64,000 nt of DNA from Tillus elongatus (lineage: Eukaryota > Arthropoda > Insecta > Coleoptera > Cleridae): NCBI GenBank assembly GCA_964006375.1, contig OZ023263.1:139150673-139214672 (forward strand). The letters run 5' to 3'. Under the pieces are notes generated by a model. The model did not search any database, was not told where the DNA came from, and saw only the letters and a list, made by a program, of their open reading frames with translations. Both the position numbers and the translations under genes were made by a program. Within the stretch, counting starts at the first letter, position 1. The number at the start of each line of letters is the position of its first letter. Below, in pieces: positions 11,595 to 24,365 of this stretch.

Positions 11595-13307
11595 CTAACA
11601 ATTTCTTCCTTCTTTCTGGTGATGGGTTGGATACGTCATCTCGTCTTCCTTCTGGTGTCTCTCCTCCATGTTGTGTGAACTGTCTCTGCTTTGCTTGCAG
11701 AGCTCTTCCCACGCCACAAAATCCAGCCACGCCGACCCTGAGTCGTTTTGGAGTGCTTTACCATTGACCCATGACTGAACTTGACCACGCAGAGGCCATT
11801 GTTTGGTTGTTACCATGTGCCCTGCGTGTATTTTCTTCCTCTTGAACTTCCATCTAAATCTGTGCTGCCATTCGCGAACATACACCTTATACCCATATAC
11901 CTTGTACTTTTGCTTTGTTCGTGGAACCTCCATTTTTGCTGGCTAGCCCTTGTATATTTTGTGGCCTCTGCCCATTTTTGCTTGTCCTTGCTTCCGACCT
12001 CCATACTCCACCCCAGTGTGTGTAACTCTCTGGGTGGTTGTACTTCTTACTGCTCTTACTTTATACCTCAACTGCTTCGTGGTTCCTTTCTTGGACACAT
12101 TGGTCAAACCATTAACCTTTACCCTTGACGTGGTCGTTGTTTCTTCTCCCCTTGGTTGACTCCTCCACAATTTGGGTATTTTCAGCTTGGCAACCATTTT
12201 TGATTTGTTGCTGGACCATTTTCTATAAATTTCTTTATTTTCTATCTTCGTTTCTATTGGATTTTTTTCTATTTGTACTACTGCCTGTTTTACTTCTTGT
12301 ACTTCTTTCTTCCCCTTTAATAACTTGCTCTCTCTACTTACATTAGTTTTCTTCGCGGCTGATTTGGCTCCAGATATGAGATTATCTGGATAACTTTTTA
12401 AATTAACTCTTTCCTGCTCTTCTTTGGCTTCTTCTGTCTTTGGTATTTCTTTACTTAACTTTAACTTAAATATTTATTGCTTGTCTGTGGCTTCTTCTAC
12501 TTCTGGTATCTCTTTACTTGAGTTTAAATTAAATCTTTCTTGCTCGTTTTTGGCTGCTTCTACTTCTGGCATTTCTTTAATTAAATTTAAGTTAAATATT
12601 TCTTGCTCGTTTTTGGATTCTTCTACTTCTGGCATTTCTTTAATTAAATTTAAGTTAAATATTTCTTGCTCGTTTTTGGCTTCTTCTACTTCTGGCATTT
12701 CTTTAATTAAATTTAAATTAAATATTTCTTGCTCGTTTCTGGACGCTGTTTTTGGGTATAATTTCTCAACATCTATATCTATTGTCTTCTGGACTCGCCC
12801 TTGGTGTGCTACCTGGTCCTTGAACTTGCCAGCGAAGATCAGTACTTTTATTTTCGGTAGCTTGGGCAACCTTGCCCTTACATAGTGGGTTGTTCGGTTC
12901 CTAATTGTTTCTGACAGCTTGTTACTGGCATTCTGGTAGCTTTGCCTTAGCTGGAAATATGCCTCATCTTCAATTTCTGATTCTCTTGGTATATTTGTCT
13001 AAAATATGTTTTTTTCCAGTAATTCCCATCGTTTCTCTAACTCATCCCGATTTCTTTCGTAGCTGGAAAGTAGATTGTCATCGCCTATCATTTCTGCTTC
13101 CTCTAGTATTTGCTTAAATTGGTTTACCATTACTTTTCGTTTGTTCTTGAGTCTCGTGTGTTCTTTGATGTCATTATGTACTTTTTCCATTTGTTCAAAA
13201 TATCTAATTTCATAGTACGGGTGTTCTAGTGGCCTTAATACTTCGAACGTATTCATTGATTTACTTATTGCCTCTTGGGCTACTGTTAGGTTATTGACTT
13301 CCTCCAT
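11595..13307 (-). pseudogene. Gag-like ORF of the LTR element, three nonsense codons
   Basis: One minus-strand frame of about 570 codons, from the ATG at 13307 to a stop at 11595. It is interrupted by three stops near 12999, 12473 and 11938 but has no frameshift. Residues 1-100 are charged and helical (EEVNNLTVAQEAISK... EKRWELLEKN). A segment with LPKLPKIKVLIFAGKFKD (about 12875-12820) resembles the boundary before the capsid region in BEL/Pao gag. Then four to five 21-residue repeats containing NEQEIFNLNLIKEMPEVEE follow (about 12760-12430). The C-terminal third is very basic (RFRWKFKRKKIH). Because all lesions are single nonsense changes, the frame was probably under coding constraint until recently. 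Open frames on the plus strand are shadows of this one. Confidence 0.65.
12430..12760. repeat. 63-bp coding tandem repeat, about five units
   Basis: On the plus strand the unit contains ttcttgctcgtttttggctt and ctacttctggcatttcttta. Three central units are almost identical; the outer ones are diverged. The period is a multiple of three and the repeat encodes an acidic 21-residue unit in the gag-like frame. Confidence 0.85.
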
Positions 13308-13680
13308 TATGCTTCCTTAGTTTTATTTGATTTAATAAGTTTTGTGGCTTTGTTACCTTGTCTGATGCTTAGTTCTACTTTGATTCTGATTGCTGATTGC
13401 CTGTGACCTATATCTTGTCTTTAACCCTGTATTGTTGTATTTGATCCTGTATCTGTTTTACTGGAACTGACCTTCTTCTGGCACTGCCCTGGACGTTTTC
13501 TGCCCTGTATTTTTGATTTATTGGACTTGACCTTCTTCCGATACTGCCCAGATTATTTTCACTAAAATAAAGGGTATTTGGAGACTTGGGTTAAAGGATA
13601 TTTGATAAGGTTTAAGTGAGCACTGTATTTTTACTGGCACTGGTTCTTTTTCGTCGAAGGGCCCTGCTCTTCAACTACTC

Positions 13681-13697
13681 TTGTCTTCGAAGGACCA
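13681..13697 (-). promoter_or_regulatory. Primer-binding site of the LTR element
   Basis: On the minus strand TGGTCCTTCGAAGACAA follows the 5' LTR end (…CCTTAACA) with no gap. TGG pairs with the CCA end of a tRNA, so this is where a host tRNA would prime minus-strand DNA synthesis. I do not assign the tRNA. Confidence 0.7.
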
Positions 13698-14271
13698 TGT
13701 TAAGGTTCTGCCCTCGAACGACCATGTTTAAAGAAGCGTATGATAATAATAGGGATAAAATCGTCGAACTAAGCATATAGGTAACGGTATATTGATAACG
13801 AGGTTAAGTCACAAACTTAATATTTAAAAATTATTATATAACAAAAAAAGACTTACATAGTTACTGATATGTTGACTATTAAGGTTAACAGTGTTTATGC
13901 TTACATAATTAAATTATAATTATCGCCGCGTTATTTTACCGACTACATTGTAGAAGCTTATTTAATTGATTCTATTTTCTTACTAGAATTGATCTCCTTT
14001 ATATTTACCAAACAATAACACATTTCGATTCTTAGCCTTCTGATCTGCTGACTATAACATTCCTAAGAAATTGCTTGTTATTGTTTATATACTGAATGTG
14101 ATCTTTTCAATGTCAATCGATACAATGCTGACCTCTAATTAATTGCAATGTTTAATATTCCTTCCTTACAGAATTAAACTAAACTACTTTTAATAATTAT
14201 TTTAGTGTTCTTATCAATTATGTTTCTAAGGCTATTACGGCCGTTATGAGACATCCTATGATCTCTGAACA
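13698..14271 (-). repeat. 5' LTR (574 bp)
   Basis: Begins tgttaaggttctgcc and ends tctctgaaca on the plus strand. For a minus-strand element this is the promoter-bearing LTR. It is followed by the second ATGAC at 14272-14276. Confidence 0.9.
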
Positions 14272-14276
14272 ATGAC
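14272..14276. repeat. Right target-site duplication ATGAC
   Basis: Identical to 10324-10328 and directly abuts the LTR terminus. Confidence 0.85.
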
Positions 14277-14399
14277 TCTAAAATGACGCACCTCTTAGCG
14301 CATTTTCATAAAGAAAATGATGCTGTTTGGTATGTACCCACTTTTGAAGCTTAAAAAGCCTTTGGAACCATATTGAGGTCAGTTCCAGGCTCTATATGT

Positions 14400-14431
14400 G
14401 CACACACACACGCACACGCACACACACACAC

Positions 14432-14522
<91 letters not shown>

Positions 14523-14526
14523 TATA
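14400..14526. repeat. Compound (CA)n / (TA)n microsatellite
   Basis: CA-rich tract at about 14400-14432, then TA dinucleotides from 14434 to 14526 with one CA interruption near the end. Confidence 0.95.
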
Positions 14527-15429
14527 AGCTACATGTGCAATGTTCCCAAATTCAGTTTTGTTGGATAATTGTATGCCAAGCTTTTCGGAGTTAAATTTAA
14601 CATAATTTCGAAAATGTCGCTAATGATATTAATTGTTGTTAGAACAGGACATTACTGTGTACTATACAGTAAAATAGAATATACAAAGGTAAATATATTA
14701 AATTATTTAATCACTGACATCAGTGTTTCTTATCAACAGAATGTCACATGAGTGACATATTAGTTTGAGGCAAACAAATCAGATGCTTTCGAGTGAATTG
14801 TTTATAAAAATCAGCTACTTAAATTTAACATGTTAGTTCGTGCAGAGAAAGGGATAACATTGGAAGGCACTCCATCACCTACAGACTAAATTTAACATAA
14901 ATACGTTTAAACAGGTTTAATCATGAGCTTAACGCACTTGTTGCGTACAGACATCTTATTTTATTAGCAATAAATATGGTAAATTATAACAGGTAAAACA
15001 TGACAGGACACGGAACCTCCAAAATTACGTTTTTTGGCATTACTCTCGTTGTCATAGCGTCTAGGCACTATTTTGAACATTCTTAATGGGAAGGGAGGCG
15101 TGTGATATAAAAAGCCTGCTTAAGGAGAATATTTTGCTACATTTTCAAATACTTTTTATATTTAGAATAATGGAAGCAAATCAAGTTTTCAGGCATAAAT
15201 GCTAATGAATTTTAAATTAATAAATTAATTAATGACTGCAAGTAAAAGGACACGTTTGATTCAAATTTTGTGTACAATATATCCATTGGACCTTTAGGCA
15301 GTGGAGAGTAGTAGATTCTATAAGGCAACTATTCATATACATTACAAAAAGTATTAGTGTCAAACTTTTGCTATTTTTTGACGCAATCCTTTAACACATT
15401 TAATTGATTTTTTTGTATATATGTTGCTT
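14527..15429. other. No gene recognised
   Basis: AT-rich sequence with short frames only. No motif, RNA gene or repeat boundary could be supported. Confidence 0.5.
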
Positions 15430-15580
15430 GACATATACGGAAAAAAATCAACTGGTGTTATATCAGGCGCCCTTGCAGACTACTCAATAAAACCACGATC
15501 GCCAATCCAACAATTGGGGTCGTTTGTATTTAAGTAAGCACAGATTTCACTGCTATAGTGCGAACGAGGCGATCGTGGAA
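15430..15580 (-). pseudogene. Fragment of a Tc1/mariner-like (DDE_3-type) transposase
   Basis: On the minus strand one frame reads HYSSEICAYLNTNDPNCWIG, then DRGFIE, a stop, and SARAPDITPVDFF. This matches the catalytic end of a widespread insect transposase family, normally ..HYS..I..YLN..FP..WIGR..FIEWPARSPDLTPLDFFLWG.. The final D of the catalytic triad (PVDFF) is visible. The stop replaces the conserved Trp. Nothing before or after can be read, so this is a scrap of about 150 bp. It belongs to the same broad family as the pseudogenes at 34085 and 41174. Confidence 0.7.
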
Positions 15581-16394
15581 AGGAGTACCATAGCGTTGGA
15601 ATATTACATCGATATTAAACATTTTACATTTTCTGGTACCATTTGTGAACTTTTAATGTACTAGTCACCAAACAGATGCTCTTTCGAAGGTTGGGTTAAT
15701 GATAATTCTCCCGGACATTATTTTGCTGAGTTTCGTCCTTATATTCTCTTAACTGCAACTTATTGTCTCAAGAACTACTTATTGACACTAATTAAGAAAA
15801 CTTGGTTTTGTTCGTATCGTCAAAAAATAAATAAATTAATATCCTTTAAAATCACATATCGCAAACTTTGCCATTTGAGATTTAAGAGTCGCAGGTGCAA
15901 TTTAGGCGTTAAAAATATTAAGAAATGGTTTTCTCTAAAAACTAAAAGTCATGGAACTGAGCGTTTCTGGTTTTCTTTTGCCATAACGGAGAAAAGCTGA
16001 CGGACACGTTTTTGGTGGCAGAGCCTGTAAGTTGAGATAGTCTATGAATATTAAAGTTTCAATTTTCTACTTTTACTTCTCTAGTCAGAATTTGTAGTCT
16101 TCACAACACATAAAGTGCAGTACAGTTTTGTGAGTGCTTTGTTTCATGTTGTTACCTTTATAACGTTAAAAACATAACTGAACATACTTGTTGCTTTTAT
16201 AGTGAGTATCAACTATTTCGTCTTCCGAATCTTCTCTGTGTAGACGTTGGCAAATTTGACAAAGTGTAATTACAAGTACACTTGGTGAACCCAAATCACC
16301 ACTCATTTTAAAAGACCTGACGATGGGTTCACTAACCAGGTTAGTGTCATCAGAGGATGAAAAATTATAACTACTATAAAAACTAACATCACCT
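15581..16394. other. No gene recognised
   Basis: One open frame at 15782-16000 has no recognisable domain and is probably chance. Nothing else can be supported. Confidence 0.45.
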
Positions 16395-16568
16395 TACATA
16401 CCGGATCTTAGGTAAAGAGACCCAACTGAGTAGGGAAACTAATCTCATGCAAATTCTGCAGTGTATTGGATTTTTATCGCCGGGCGTGGTCTTTGCACTG
16501 CCTTTCTAACTTATCTAAAAGGTGATTAGTTTCCCATCTCAGTTCGGTCTAAGATCCGGTAGTGTTTA
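16395..16568. mobile_element. MITE-like hairpin, about 45-bp inverted arms
   Basis: Left arm 16396-16445 starts ataccggatcttagg and ends gggaaactaatct. The right arm 16520-16568 is its imperfect reverse complement (gattagtttccc ... taagatccggtag). The loop is about 75 bp. There is no coding capacity. No target duplication could be fixed with confidence. Confidence 0.6.
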
Positions 16569-16614
16569 TCTTACAGAACAATGTCGGTGCAGTTAACTAG
16601 TTAGTGTGTGTCTG

Positions 16615-16615
<1 letters not shown>

Positions 16616-16650
<35 letters not shown>
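16616..16650. repeat. (ATT)n tract forming the 3' tail of the minus-strand LINE
   Basis: About 11 ATT repeats. It lies just beyond the 3' UTR of the LINE on its minus strand, reading (AAT)n, as simple-repeat tails do in several LINE clades. Confidence 0.75.
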
Positions 16651-16651
<1 letters not shown>

Positions 16652-16912
16652 TATTGTAACAGTTAAATATATACATCAATGTACAGGTTTTTAAATAAAA
16701 CATCTACAACATGCTATTGAATTATATATACATATATACAAAAAACATCATCAAAAATATCTAAAAATTTATCCTAAACATTCTTTACAAAAACACAAAT
16801 TTATCAAATAACTCTAAACAATTCAAAAATTGAATACAATATTCCATTCTTGAACAAAAAATAATACTGTCATTTTTCCATTTTGCTTCAAAAATTTCAA
16901 TGCAGCTTCTAC

Positions 16913-19900
16913 TTAGGAACCATGAGTATTCATTTTCAAAGTGTCCAAATAGCCTGGGTTCTGACTGTTATTTCTTATAGAAGACAGGTGGGTGTTGTAT
17001 ATTGTATACTTTGCTAAATTACACAGGTAATTAACTGAATTTGCAGCCACTTTCTGCCCAGAAAACTCAATACCTCCATAAATCTCATCTATTGTCAAAT
17101 GTGATGTTAACAGTCTTCTTTTGACATAGGAGATAAAAGACCACAATGGTTGTGCTAAATTGCAAGATATTATTATATGCCAACTCGTTGCTGGCTTTCC
17201 ACAGTGATTGCAAGAGCTATTTTCAATCTGTCCTATTCTTTTCAGAAAGATACAGTCTGCTAGACGCTTTTTGGCCAGGCTGTATGCTATGTCGCCCTCA
17301 TATCCCAATGTTGGGAAGGCATAAAAACAATTCCAGTCCACTGGATCATCAGTCCAGGCTCCCTGTAAAGATTCCGTTGTGTTAAAGAACTTTAATACAA
17401 TATGCTGCAGAAGGGGTCTCTTGTTCATAAAACTGATATTGACATTTTCACCTTCTTCATTATTAAAGCACAGTATTCTTGTATTCGTAACTGAATTTGC
17501 TATGTTTATTTCAGAATGATACAATTGCATCAGATTACTTTTTATATAAGAGTAATTTTTATTTAGTTGGTCTGTAATTAATGTATTATTGTTAGGAAGT
17601 GCAGCTCTTCTATTGATTTAAAATTGTTTCCATGTAAAAGATCACCTATAGAGTATAGACCAAACCTAACCCATAAACTTGATATACTGGTCGAGGGTAT
17701 ACAAACTGAGTCTATCAAGGGTATCTGTTTAATGTCGTTGATTGAAGGTGGAAAATCGTTAATAGAAATGTGAGCAGAACGAAAGTAATTTAGTACATTA
17801 GTTAGAAAGAGGGAGTCGGTGACTATTTGACAATCAGCATTTACGAAGAAAAATTGCCGCGATAATCTAGCCGGTGAAGACGAGCGGAGTAGGTAACTTA
17901 CAATATAACCCATGGATAGTTAACCTGCGTTGTTAAGTATTTAGTTGCGAAGCTTATTCTAAATAGTCGTACTTTTGAGGGTACGTGAACTAAACCCATA
18001 CCACCAAATCTTACCGGAAGCGAGAGGTGCTTAACTGTTAACCAAAGTTTTCTTGAAGCCCAAAAGAGTTTTATAAGAATATCCTGTACTTTCAATAAAT
18101 AGTCCTCAGTTACTGGTAATACTTGCAAAATGTGCCAAAGGCGGGGAGCAATAATCTGATTGATTACAAGTGTTCTTCCCTTCCATGAAAGTGATGGAAA
18201 AATATGTTTCCACTTATCAGCCCGAGCTCTAAGATTAATTAATTGTTGTTCCAAAAAGTTCTGGCTAACGACATCAACATCATTTCTGAAGGTAACCCCC
18301 AGTATTGTTATATCCCCAGCGAAAAACGGAATCCCACTGCAAGCTGCCCTTGAACCTTTCAAGCCACCAAGCCAATAGCCGGAGCATTTCTTTGTGTTGA
18401 GTATCGAACCCGAATTTTTAGAATATATTCTGTAAGATTCAAGTACAGTGGTAACATCGCCCGGTGAAGACATCACCACGCTGACATCGTCTTTACACAC
18501 ATAGTTTCATTTCCATCTGATATGATGTAACCTGTTGTAACTTTCCTTAACAAGGATAAGAACGGCTCAATACAAAGGGCAAATAAAATTTCTGACAGGG
18601 GACATCCTTGACGTACTCCATTGTTAAACGGTATGGGGGCAGTTAAAAACGATGAAACACGAAACATGCATATGGCTTCGGTATATAATATTTTAATATT
18701 TTTATGCAGTTAATTATATAGTCGCCCAAGTTGTAGGTGTTTAAAAGATGGAATAAATAGTTGTGTCTTATCCTGTCAAAAGCCTTATTTTGGTCGAGTA
18801 AGAATACACACAATTCAGTGTTAGACCTATTAGCATATGATATTAGCTCCCTGTATAGGTGTAACACATCATGAATTGATCTGCCAGGTATGCAGTAGCT
18901 CTGGTCTGGATGTATTAATGTATCAATTACACTCGATAGTCTATTAGCTATACATTTCGTTATTATTTTATTATCTGTTGTTAACACAGACACAGCCCGC
19001 CAGTTGTCTAGAAGCTCTTTGTCTTCTTTTTTATACAAAAGGGATACTATAGCTGATCTCACTGATCTTGGAAAGGTTCCTTTGGGCAATTAATTATTAA
19101 CCATGTTAAAAAATGGTTGTTTCAATATGTCCCAAAATGCCATAAAAAACTCTGTGGTTAAACCATCTATACCGGGAGATTGATTTTTACTTTGTGACTT
19201 TAGGGCGGCTGTAAGTTCGTCTAACGTTACTGGATCATTAATTGTTTGCTTTTCTGCCAAAGATAATTTGGGCAGACCATCAAGCTACGCACTGCTCTCT
19301 TCAACTAGTTGTTATTGGGCTTTCTCGTATAGGCATATAGACAATTTTGCACATTTCTAACGGATTTGATGTTACACCACTGTTGGTTTTTATACTTGTT
19401 AAATGCGTGTTTTTTTAATACTATAGGTAATATAATTTTTGCTGTGGGCCTATCTCGGTTATACATTGTTTCCATACCGATAGAGGCTAATTTGTTATAA
19501 ATAATATTTCTAAAAACATTACCAATTTGTTTGTTTAAATTCAGCACTTGGATTGTATCATTTTCATTGTGTGTAAGTGTGCGCTCTAAACTTTTACGTA
19601 ACATATTTAACAATGCCCTCTCCTGCTGATTTTTCTGTTGCTGGTATTCTGTTGTGAACGAACTAATATTGTGTTTAAGGCCCTCCCAAAAGATCTCTGG
19701 ATAGTTATTTTCATCTACACACACCGTTTCCAGGTACGTGTTAAAATGATCAATATAAATGGGATCATCAAGAAGTACATTAGGAAACCGCCATATTGGA
19801 GAGGATTTTTTTATTTGTCCTAAACTTATATGAAATGACAGTACAAGATGATCTGAAAAGGCTGCTAGAAGCTTAGAGCTAGTTACTTGATCAATCAGAT

Positions 19901-20454
19901 CACTGAGATCCCCTCGTATAGTAAGTGTAACCTGAATTATTGACGTTGGTATGAAGCCACATGTCGTTTAAAGAAAATTGTGAAATTATGTTTTTTAAAC
20001 TATTGGAAATCGAAAGGTTTCTTTCCAAAGAGTTGTACCGGTCTCTTCTGGGCTCCAAGGTGCAATTAAAATCACCTATCACTACAACAGTTCGAAGAAT
20101 ATCGAGTGCAACAAGAACAATATGTGGTTGGTAAATACAAAATATGTGAATCACCTTATCTCTCATCCTCACAGACACAACCTGCAGGTAGCCCTTATGT
20201 AAAACTTGATGCGACGAGACTTTAAGGAAAGAAAAATGCTTGATCCCTATTATTGTTCCAGAATATTCTGAAACTTGAAAATTTCAATAAAAGTTATAAG
20301 TGGGATAAGAAAAATTAGAGGGTGCGGCTGAAATGTTTGTTCCCTGCAAACATATAAGGTCAGGTTGTGCATAATCCAAAAACGACTGTAACATAAGCCA
20401 CTTGTGTTCGCTTCTAACACTCTTAGTGTTAAGTGTCTTTACTCGTATAGACAT
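16913..20454 (-). pseudogene. LINE ORF2 (endonuclease, reverse transcriptase, zinc finger), decayed
   Basis: Start ATG at 20454 (SIRVKTLNTKSVRSEHKW). Endonuclease motifs are LICLQGTN, where the catalytic Glu expected in LQE is Gly, and VVVIGDFNCTLEPRRDR (about 20080). Reverse transcriptase pieces are GTFPRSVRSAIVSLLYK (about 19080), GRSIHDVLHLYRELI, NKAFDRIRHNYL (about 18780), FNNGVRQGCPLSEILFALC (about 18620) and KDDVSVVMSS (about 18490), where the usual YADD box reads K in place of A. The C-terminus holds the finger NSSCNHCGKPATSWHIIISC (about 17220-17160). At least four frameshifts and several stops occur. The lost endonuclease Glu and altered YADD mean the copy was inactive even apart from the breaks. 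Confidence 0.8.
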
Positions 20455-20540
20455 AATTATGATATAATAAAATTAAACTACTAAATAAGATTAATACGAA
20501 TAAATAAATAAATAATTTGTAAAACGAAGAAGCAAGTATA

Positions 20541-21994
20541 CTAAGATAATTTGAAGACTCTTTCCGACATTTCTGATGAATCAGATTCCCCTGAAGAACT
20601 CATTAAAATCCCCTTTTCCAGAGATAGAACCAATCTTTTACATCTTTCTTTTAGTCTTCTTGCCTCGAAATAAGGGAATGTTTCTGACATCATTTTAATC
20701 AATAAGGGTAATACATTAGTATATTTGTTTGCAACTTTTGTCGGGTTATCGTTGCCCTTAACTTCCATAAAAAAGGATTTAAACGTTGCAAAGTCTAGTA
20801 CATATGTGTTTTCTTGAAATAAATGTTTGATTGAGTCATATATTTCATGTGGATCAGGCTGGTTTTTAGATCTATTTTTTCTTGTTTTTTTTTTTAAATT
20901 TTCAGGTGTCTTCACTTTTGGTATGTCTGCCGTCCTCTCATTATGGCCACTTTCAACGTCAGCACTGTTTAATTCTGTTTATGCTAAGCGTTTAACTCCC
21001 GTAGCATTTTGATTGGTTTCAGATGGATTTGAGATGGTTTGAGAGATGCTGGTGTTTAGTTGATCAGATGTGTTAGAATTTTCTTTACCTGTTTCACTTT
21101 CTACTACTTTTGGCTGATTTGGACATGTTTTAGATAAGTGTCCAGTATTTTTACAGATGAAACATCGTAAGCTCTTCGCTGGAAAGGAATATTCTATAGT
21201 CATCTCCATCAAAGCTAACAATCACAGAGGCGGGAATTTCTTTTTCATCAGGAACAACAAACACCTGCGTTCTAAAACTGTACATGTGAACATACCCTAG
21301 AAGCCCCACACCAATTCTTACACAGCTATCTGGTGATACCACTCTCAAGCCATGAGATTTAGGAGTATTTTAAACGACATCGTGTGGTATTGTAGGTGAT
21401 ACATTATTTAGTATAATACGGTTAGCAGGAGTGATAAGTCTTCTTGCACTTATAAATATACCACCAATAGTTATTCCGGCGTGTTTTGACATAAAATCAT
21501 TTACCTTATCCCTGGAAGAAAGAAATATGCAGACTCTACCATTTGATATCTTAGAAGCGAATTTTATATGCTCGGGGCCAATGATCGTTCCAAGACCGAT
21601 TATATAATCTTTAATTGCAAAACCTTCGACGGAGGGAAAGATAATTGCTTGGTCCTTTTTTGGGAATTCTGTATGCTGTACTGCCTGTGAAAATGTTCTT
21701 AGTGGTTGTGTAATTGTCTTTTGCTCTTGCGACATATCTGTGCCGTGAGAAGTAGTCGGCATTCGTGCTGGTTGAGCTTGATTTTTCGATAGGATTTCTT
21801 TTATCAGTTTGTGAATTTTCTAACAGTGATACATTATTTTCTATAAGATTTAAGTTAATAAGAGGCTCCTCTGTGGAGCCGCCCCCGTAATTGGAGGCCG
21901 TAGCGACGCTAATGTTATTCATCGTATTCGCATGGACGTCTGTTTGTTTACTCAGGCCACCGCTTTTGACGCGGCACCTGAGTCCACAGGTCAA
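20541..21994 (-). pseudogene. LINE ORF1 (RRM-like region and CCHC zinc knuckle), decayed
   Basis: Spread over three minus frames. A Ser/Asn-rich N-terminal part (21994-21770) is followed by FSQAVQHTEF...IIFPSVEGFAIKDYIIGLG (21700-21590) and a segment ending NNVSPTIPHDVV before a stop at 21370. The chain then resumes as GLRVVSPDSCVRIGVGLLGY (about 21340). A zinc knuckle CFICKNTGHLSKTC, spacing C-x2-C-x4-H-x4-C, lies at about 21170-21125. A Lys-rich C-terminal part ends at 20541. In LINEs such knuckle proteins bind the element RNA. Breaks are at about 21370, 21200 and 20920-20980. Confidence 0.7.
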
Positions 21995-22021
21995 TATTCA
22001 GCTACTCCTACTTGTCCTACT

Positions 22022-22692
<671 letters not shown>

Positions 22693-23583
22693 TCGTTTCA
22701 TTCAAGCCAGTTTTTGTTTCTGTTCGTACACGATCGTACCCATATCTATGCAGCAGGTAATTACTACATAACTAACCCCCACATACAACTATCTTAAAAT
22801 AATGTGAGTAATAAATTGTTTTACCATTTGAAGTTCGTTTTATAGACAATATTAATTGGGTCCATAGAATTTATCATAAAAGAAGGATATAGTACAGGAA
22901 AGAGATATTTAAATAATGTGTAATACCGACAAATATATTGTAATGTATATTTATTTCAACTGCAAGCCCTCCTACCGAAATGTGATTGTACGGGATACGG
23001 GTACTAACTTCGTCCACTGTTAAAATATTTGCCTAGCATAATATTGATGCCAAACGAGAAATCGTAATACCGGAAAGATCTATTACAGGCAAAATTCTGT
23101 CACAATATTCTTCTAGGCAGAGAAAGATACACTAAATGCGTTCTATTGTAAACAGATAATACGAGAGAAAAACAGATGTGGTACAGCATACTGTGTAGGA
23201 TGTAACGGAAGTTGTTTCCAGAAATGCCTAGTACACTAATTTTACATTACAGGAATCAAGCATCCTTTCATACTACAGGTCAACTGAACAATCTATAATA
23301 CAATCTACCTGAGAGTCCGCTGTGTTGCCACTGTTCATAATTTTTAGCGGCCATGGAAAATATTGTACTCCCTGTAACTGTTATATGTTTAAGTAATATG
23401 TATAATATTAAGCAAAATGTATTTGCACCATCAGTTCGAATATAATGATTATTAAATATTACTTAAAAAAGCTATAGTTATAAAAATGGTAATTGGATAT
23501 TTCAGGAAACTTTATATATGTATGATAACTATTATGATCTCCAAAAGAGATATCATGGATAATATCGGGTAGTACATGTTCAC

Positions 23584-23657
23584 ATATGCACAATAAGCCA
23601 AAGGCTGCGGTGGTATCGGAGCGGAAAAGACGCGGACGAGCCCTAAGGGAAAAAAAC
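23584..23657 (+). mobile_element. Short LINE 3'-tail fragment
   Basis: About 74 bp matching 6285-6360, including gcggacgagccct, ending in a short A run. It is the same 3' UTR as the truncated LINE at 5903-6370 and is an extremely 5'-truncated copy. Confidence 0.7.
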
Positions 23658-24365
23658 CTGTTTACATAAATCAATGAAAATGTGTACAGCGTCATTTTTT
23701 ATTATACTTACTTTTTTTTACATGAAACGTATCGCTATTTTTCCAAAAGATGAAATTCAATTTTTGATGTGGTCAGACGATAATAATGAAATTAATATAA
23801 GAAATTGTTTTATAATCATGCAAACGTTTTTGATTATTTTATCGTTCAAGTATCTTATCATCACCCTGTCAAAAATAAACTTCCATTTAATGCGTATCAT
23901 TTAAATTATTTTCTAAAATATTTTTTATGTGTTAAGTCTATTTCTTCCTAATAAGTTTGAGAAAATGTTGATACAGTAATTTACTAGAAATGTTGAAGAT
24001 GTATAATTTCATGCAATTTATTACTATATGATTAGGATTCCTAATAGACGAATGCACAGTTGTGTTGTGTGTTTTTTATTTACCTACAGTCGGTCTCTTT
24101 CCGCGACTATGGCCAATCACCAACAACAGGGAAGAGTTTCACCTCACCAACCTGTACATTTTGCCAAACTCCTTACTTTTTATAACGAGGATAGAGAGGT
24201 GCCAACATGGTATGGACACGGGTCTGAAGGCTTTAAGTCACGTCCGAAGAACGGAAAATGCTCACATTCAGCTTGCTGAAACACTATGGTGGCTTCGGGA
24301 GATGTAAAACTATAGTTTTTGCAGTAATGTTTTTAATGAATGAAATGTGTTCCTCGCCTCAGCGC

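Larger units (their letters stand above)
10329..14271 (-). mobile_element. LTR retrotransposon lacking pol (non-autonomous), probably BEL/Pao-like
   Basis: A 3.94-kb element with two long direct repeats, each starting TG and ending CA, flanked by the 5-bp duplication ATGAC. Orientation is minus: a primer-binding site sits directly inside the right LTR, and the only long frame runs right to left. The internal region holds one decayed gag-like frame (11595-13307) and a tandem-repeat block (about 11120-11580). I find no protease, reverse transcriptase, RNase H or integrase motif, so it must have used proteins from a related element. Leader and gag layout (an N-terminal coiled coil followed by a PKLPKIKV segment) resembles BEL/Pao gag; that assignment is inference. 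No convincing polypurine tract is visible next to the left LTR. Confidence 0.85.
16616..22020 (-). mobile_element. L1/Tx1-like LINE retrotransposon, both ORFs present but decayed
   Basis: A minus-strand two-ORF non-LTR element of about 5.4 kb. From its 5' end it has a decayed ORF1 with an RNA-binding/zinc-knuckle protein (21994-20541), a decayed ORF2 with endonuclease, reverse transcriptase and C-terminal finger (20454-16913), a 3' UTR and an (AAT)n tail. The reverse transcriptase segment LDQNKAFDRIRHNYLFHLL and the preceding SYCIPGRSIHD are closest in style to the L1/Tx1 group. The 5' end abuts a (GT)n tract near 22022. A 3' fragment of a related family lies immediately upstream on the same strand. 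Confidence 0.75.

Noticed and set aside
12125..13117. Plus-strand hydrophobic, Ser/Leu-rich open frames
   Set aside because: They are antisense shadows of the gag-like minus-strand frame and its 63-bp repeats.
24028..24307. Small coding gene
   Set aside because: Two overlapping frames of about 80 codons with no recognisable motif, in a region of retroposon fragments.
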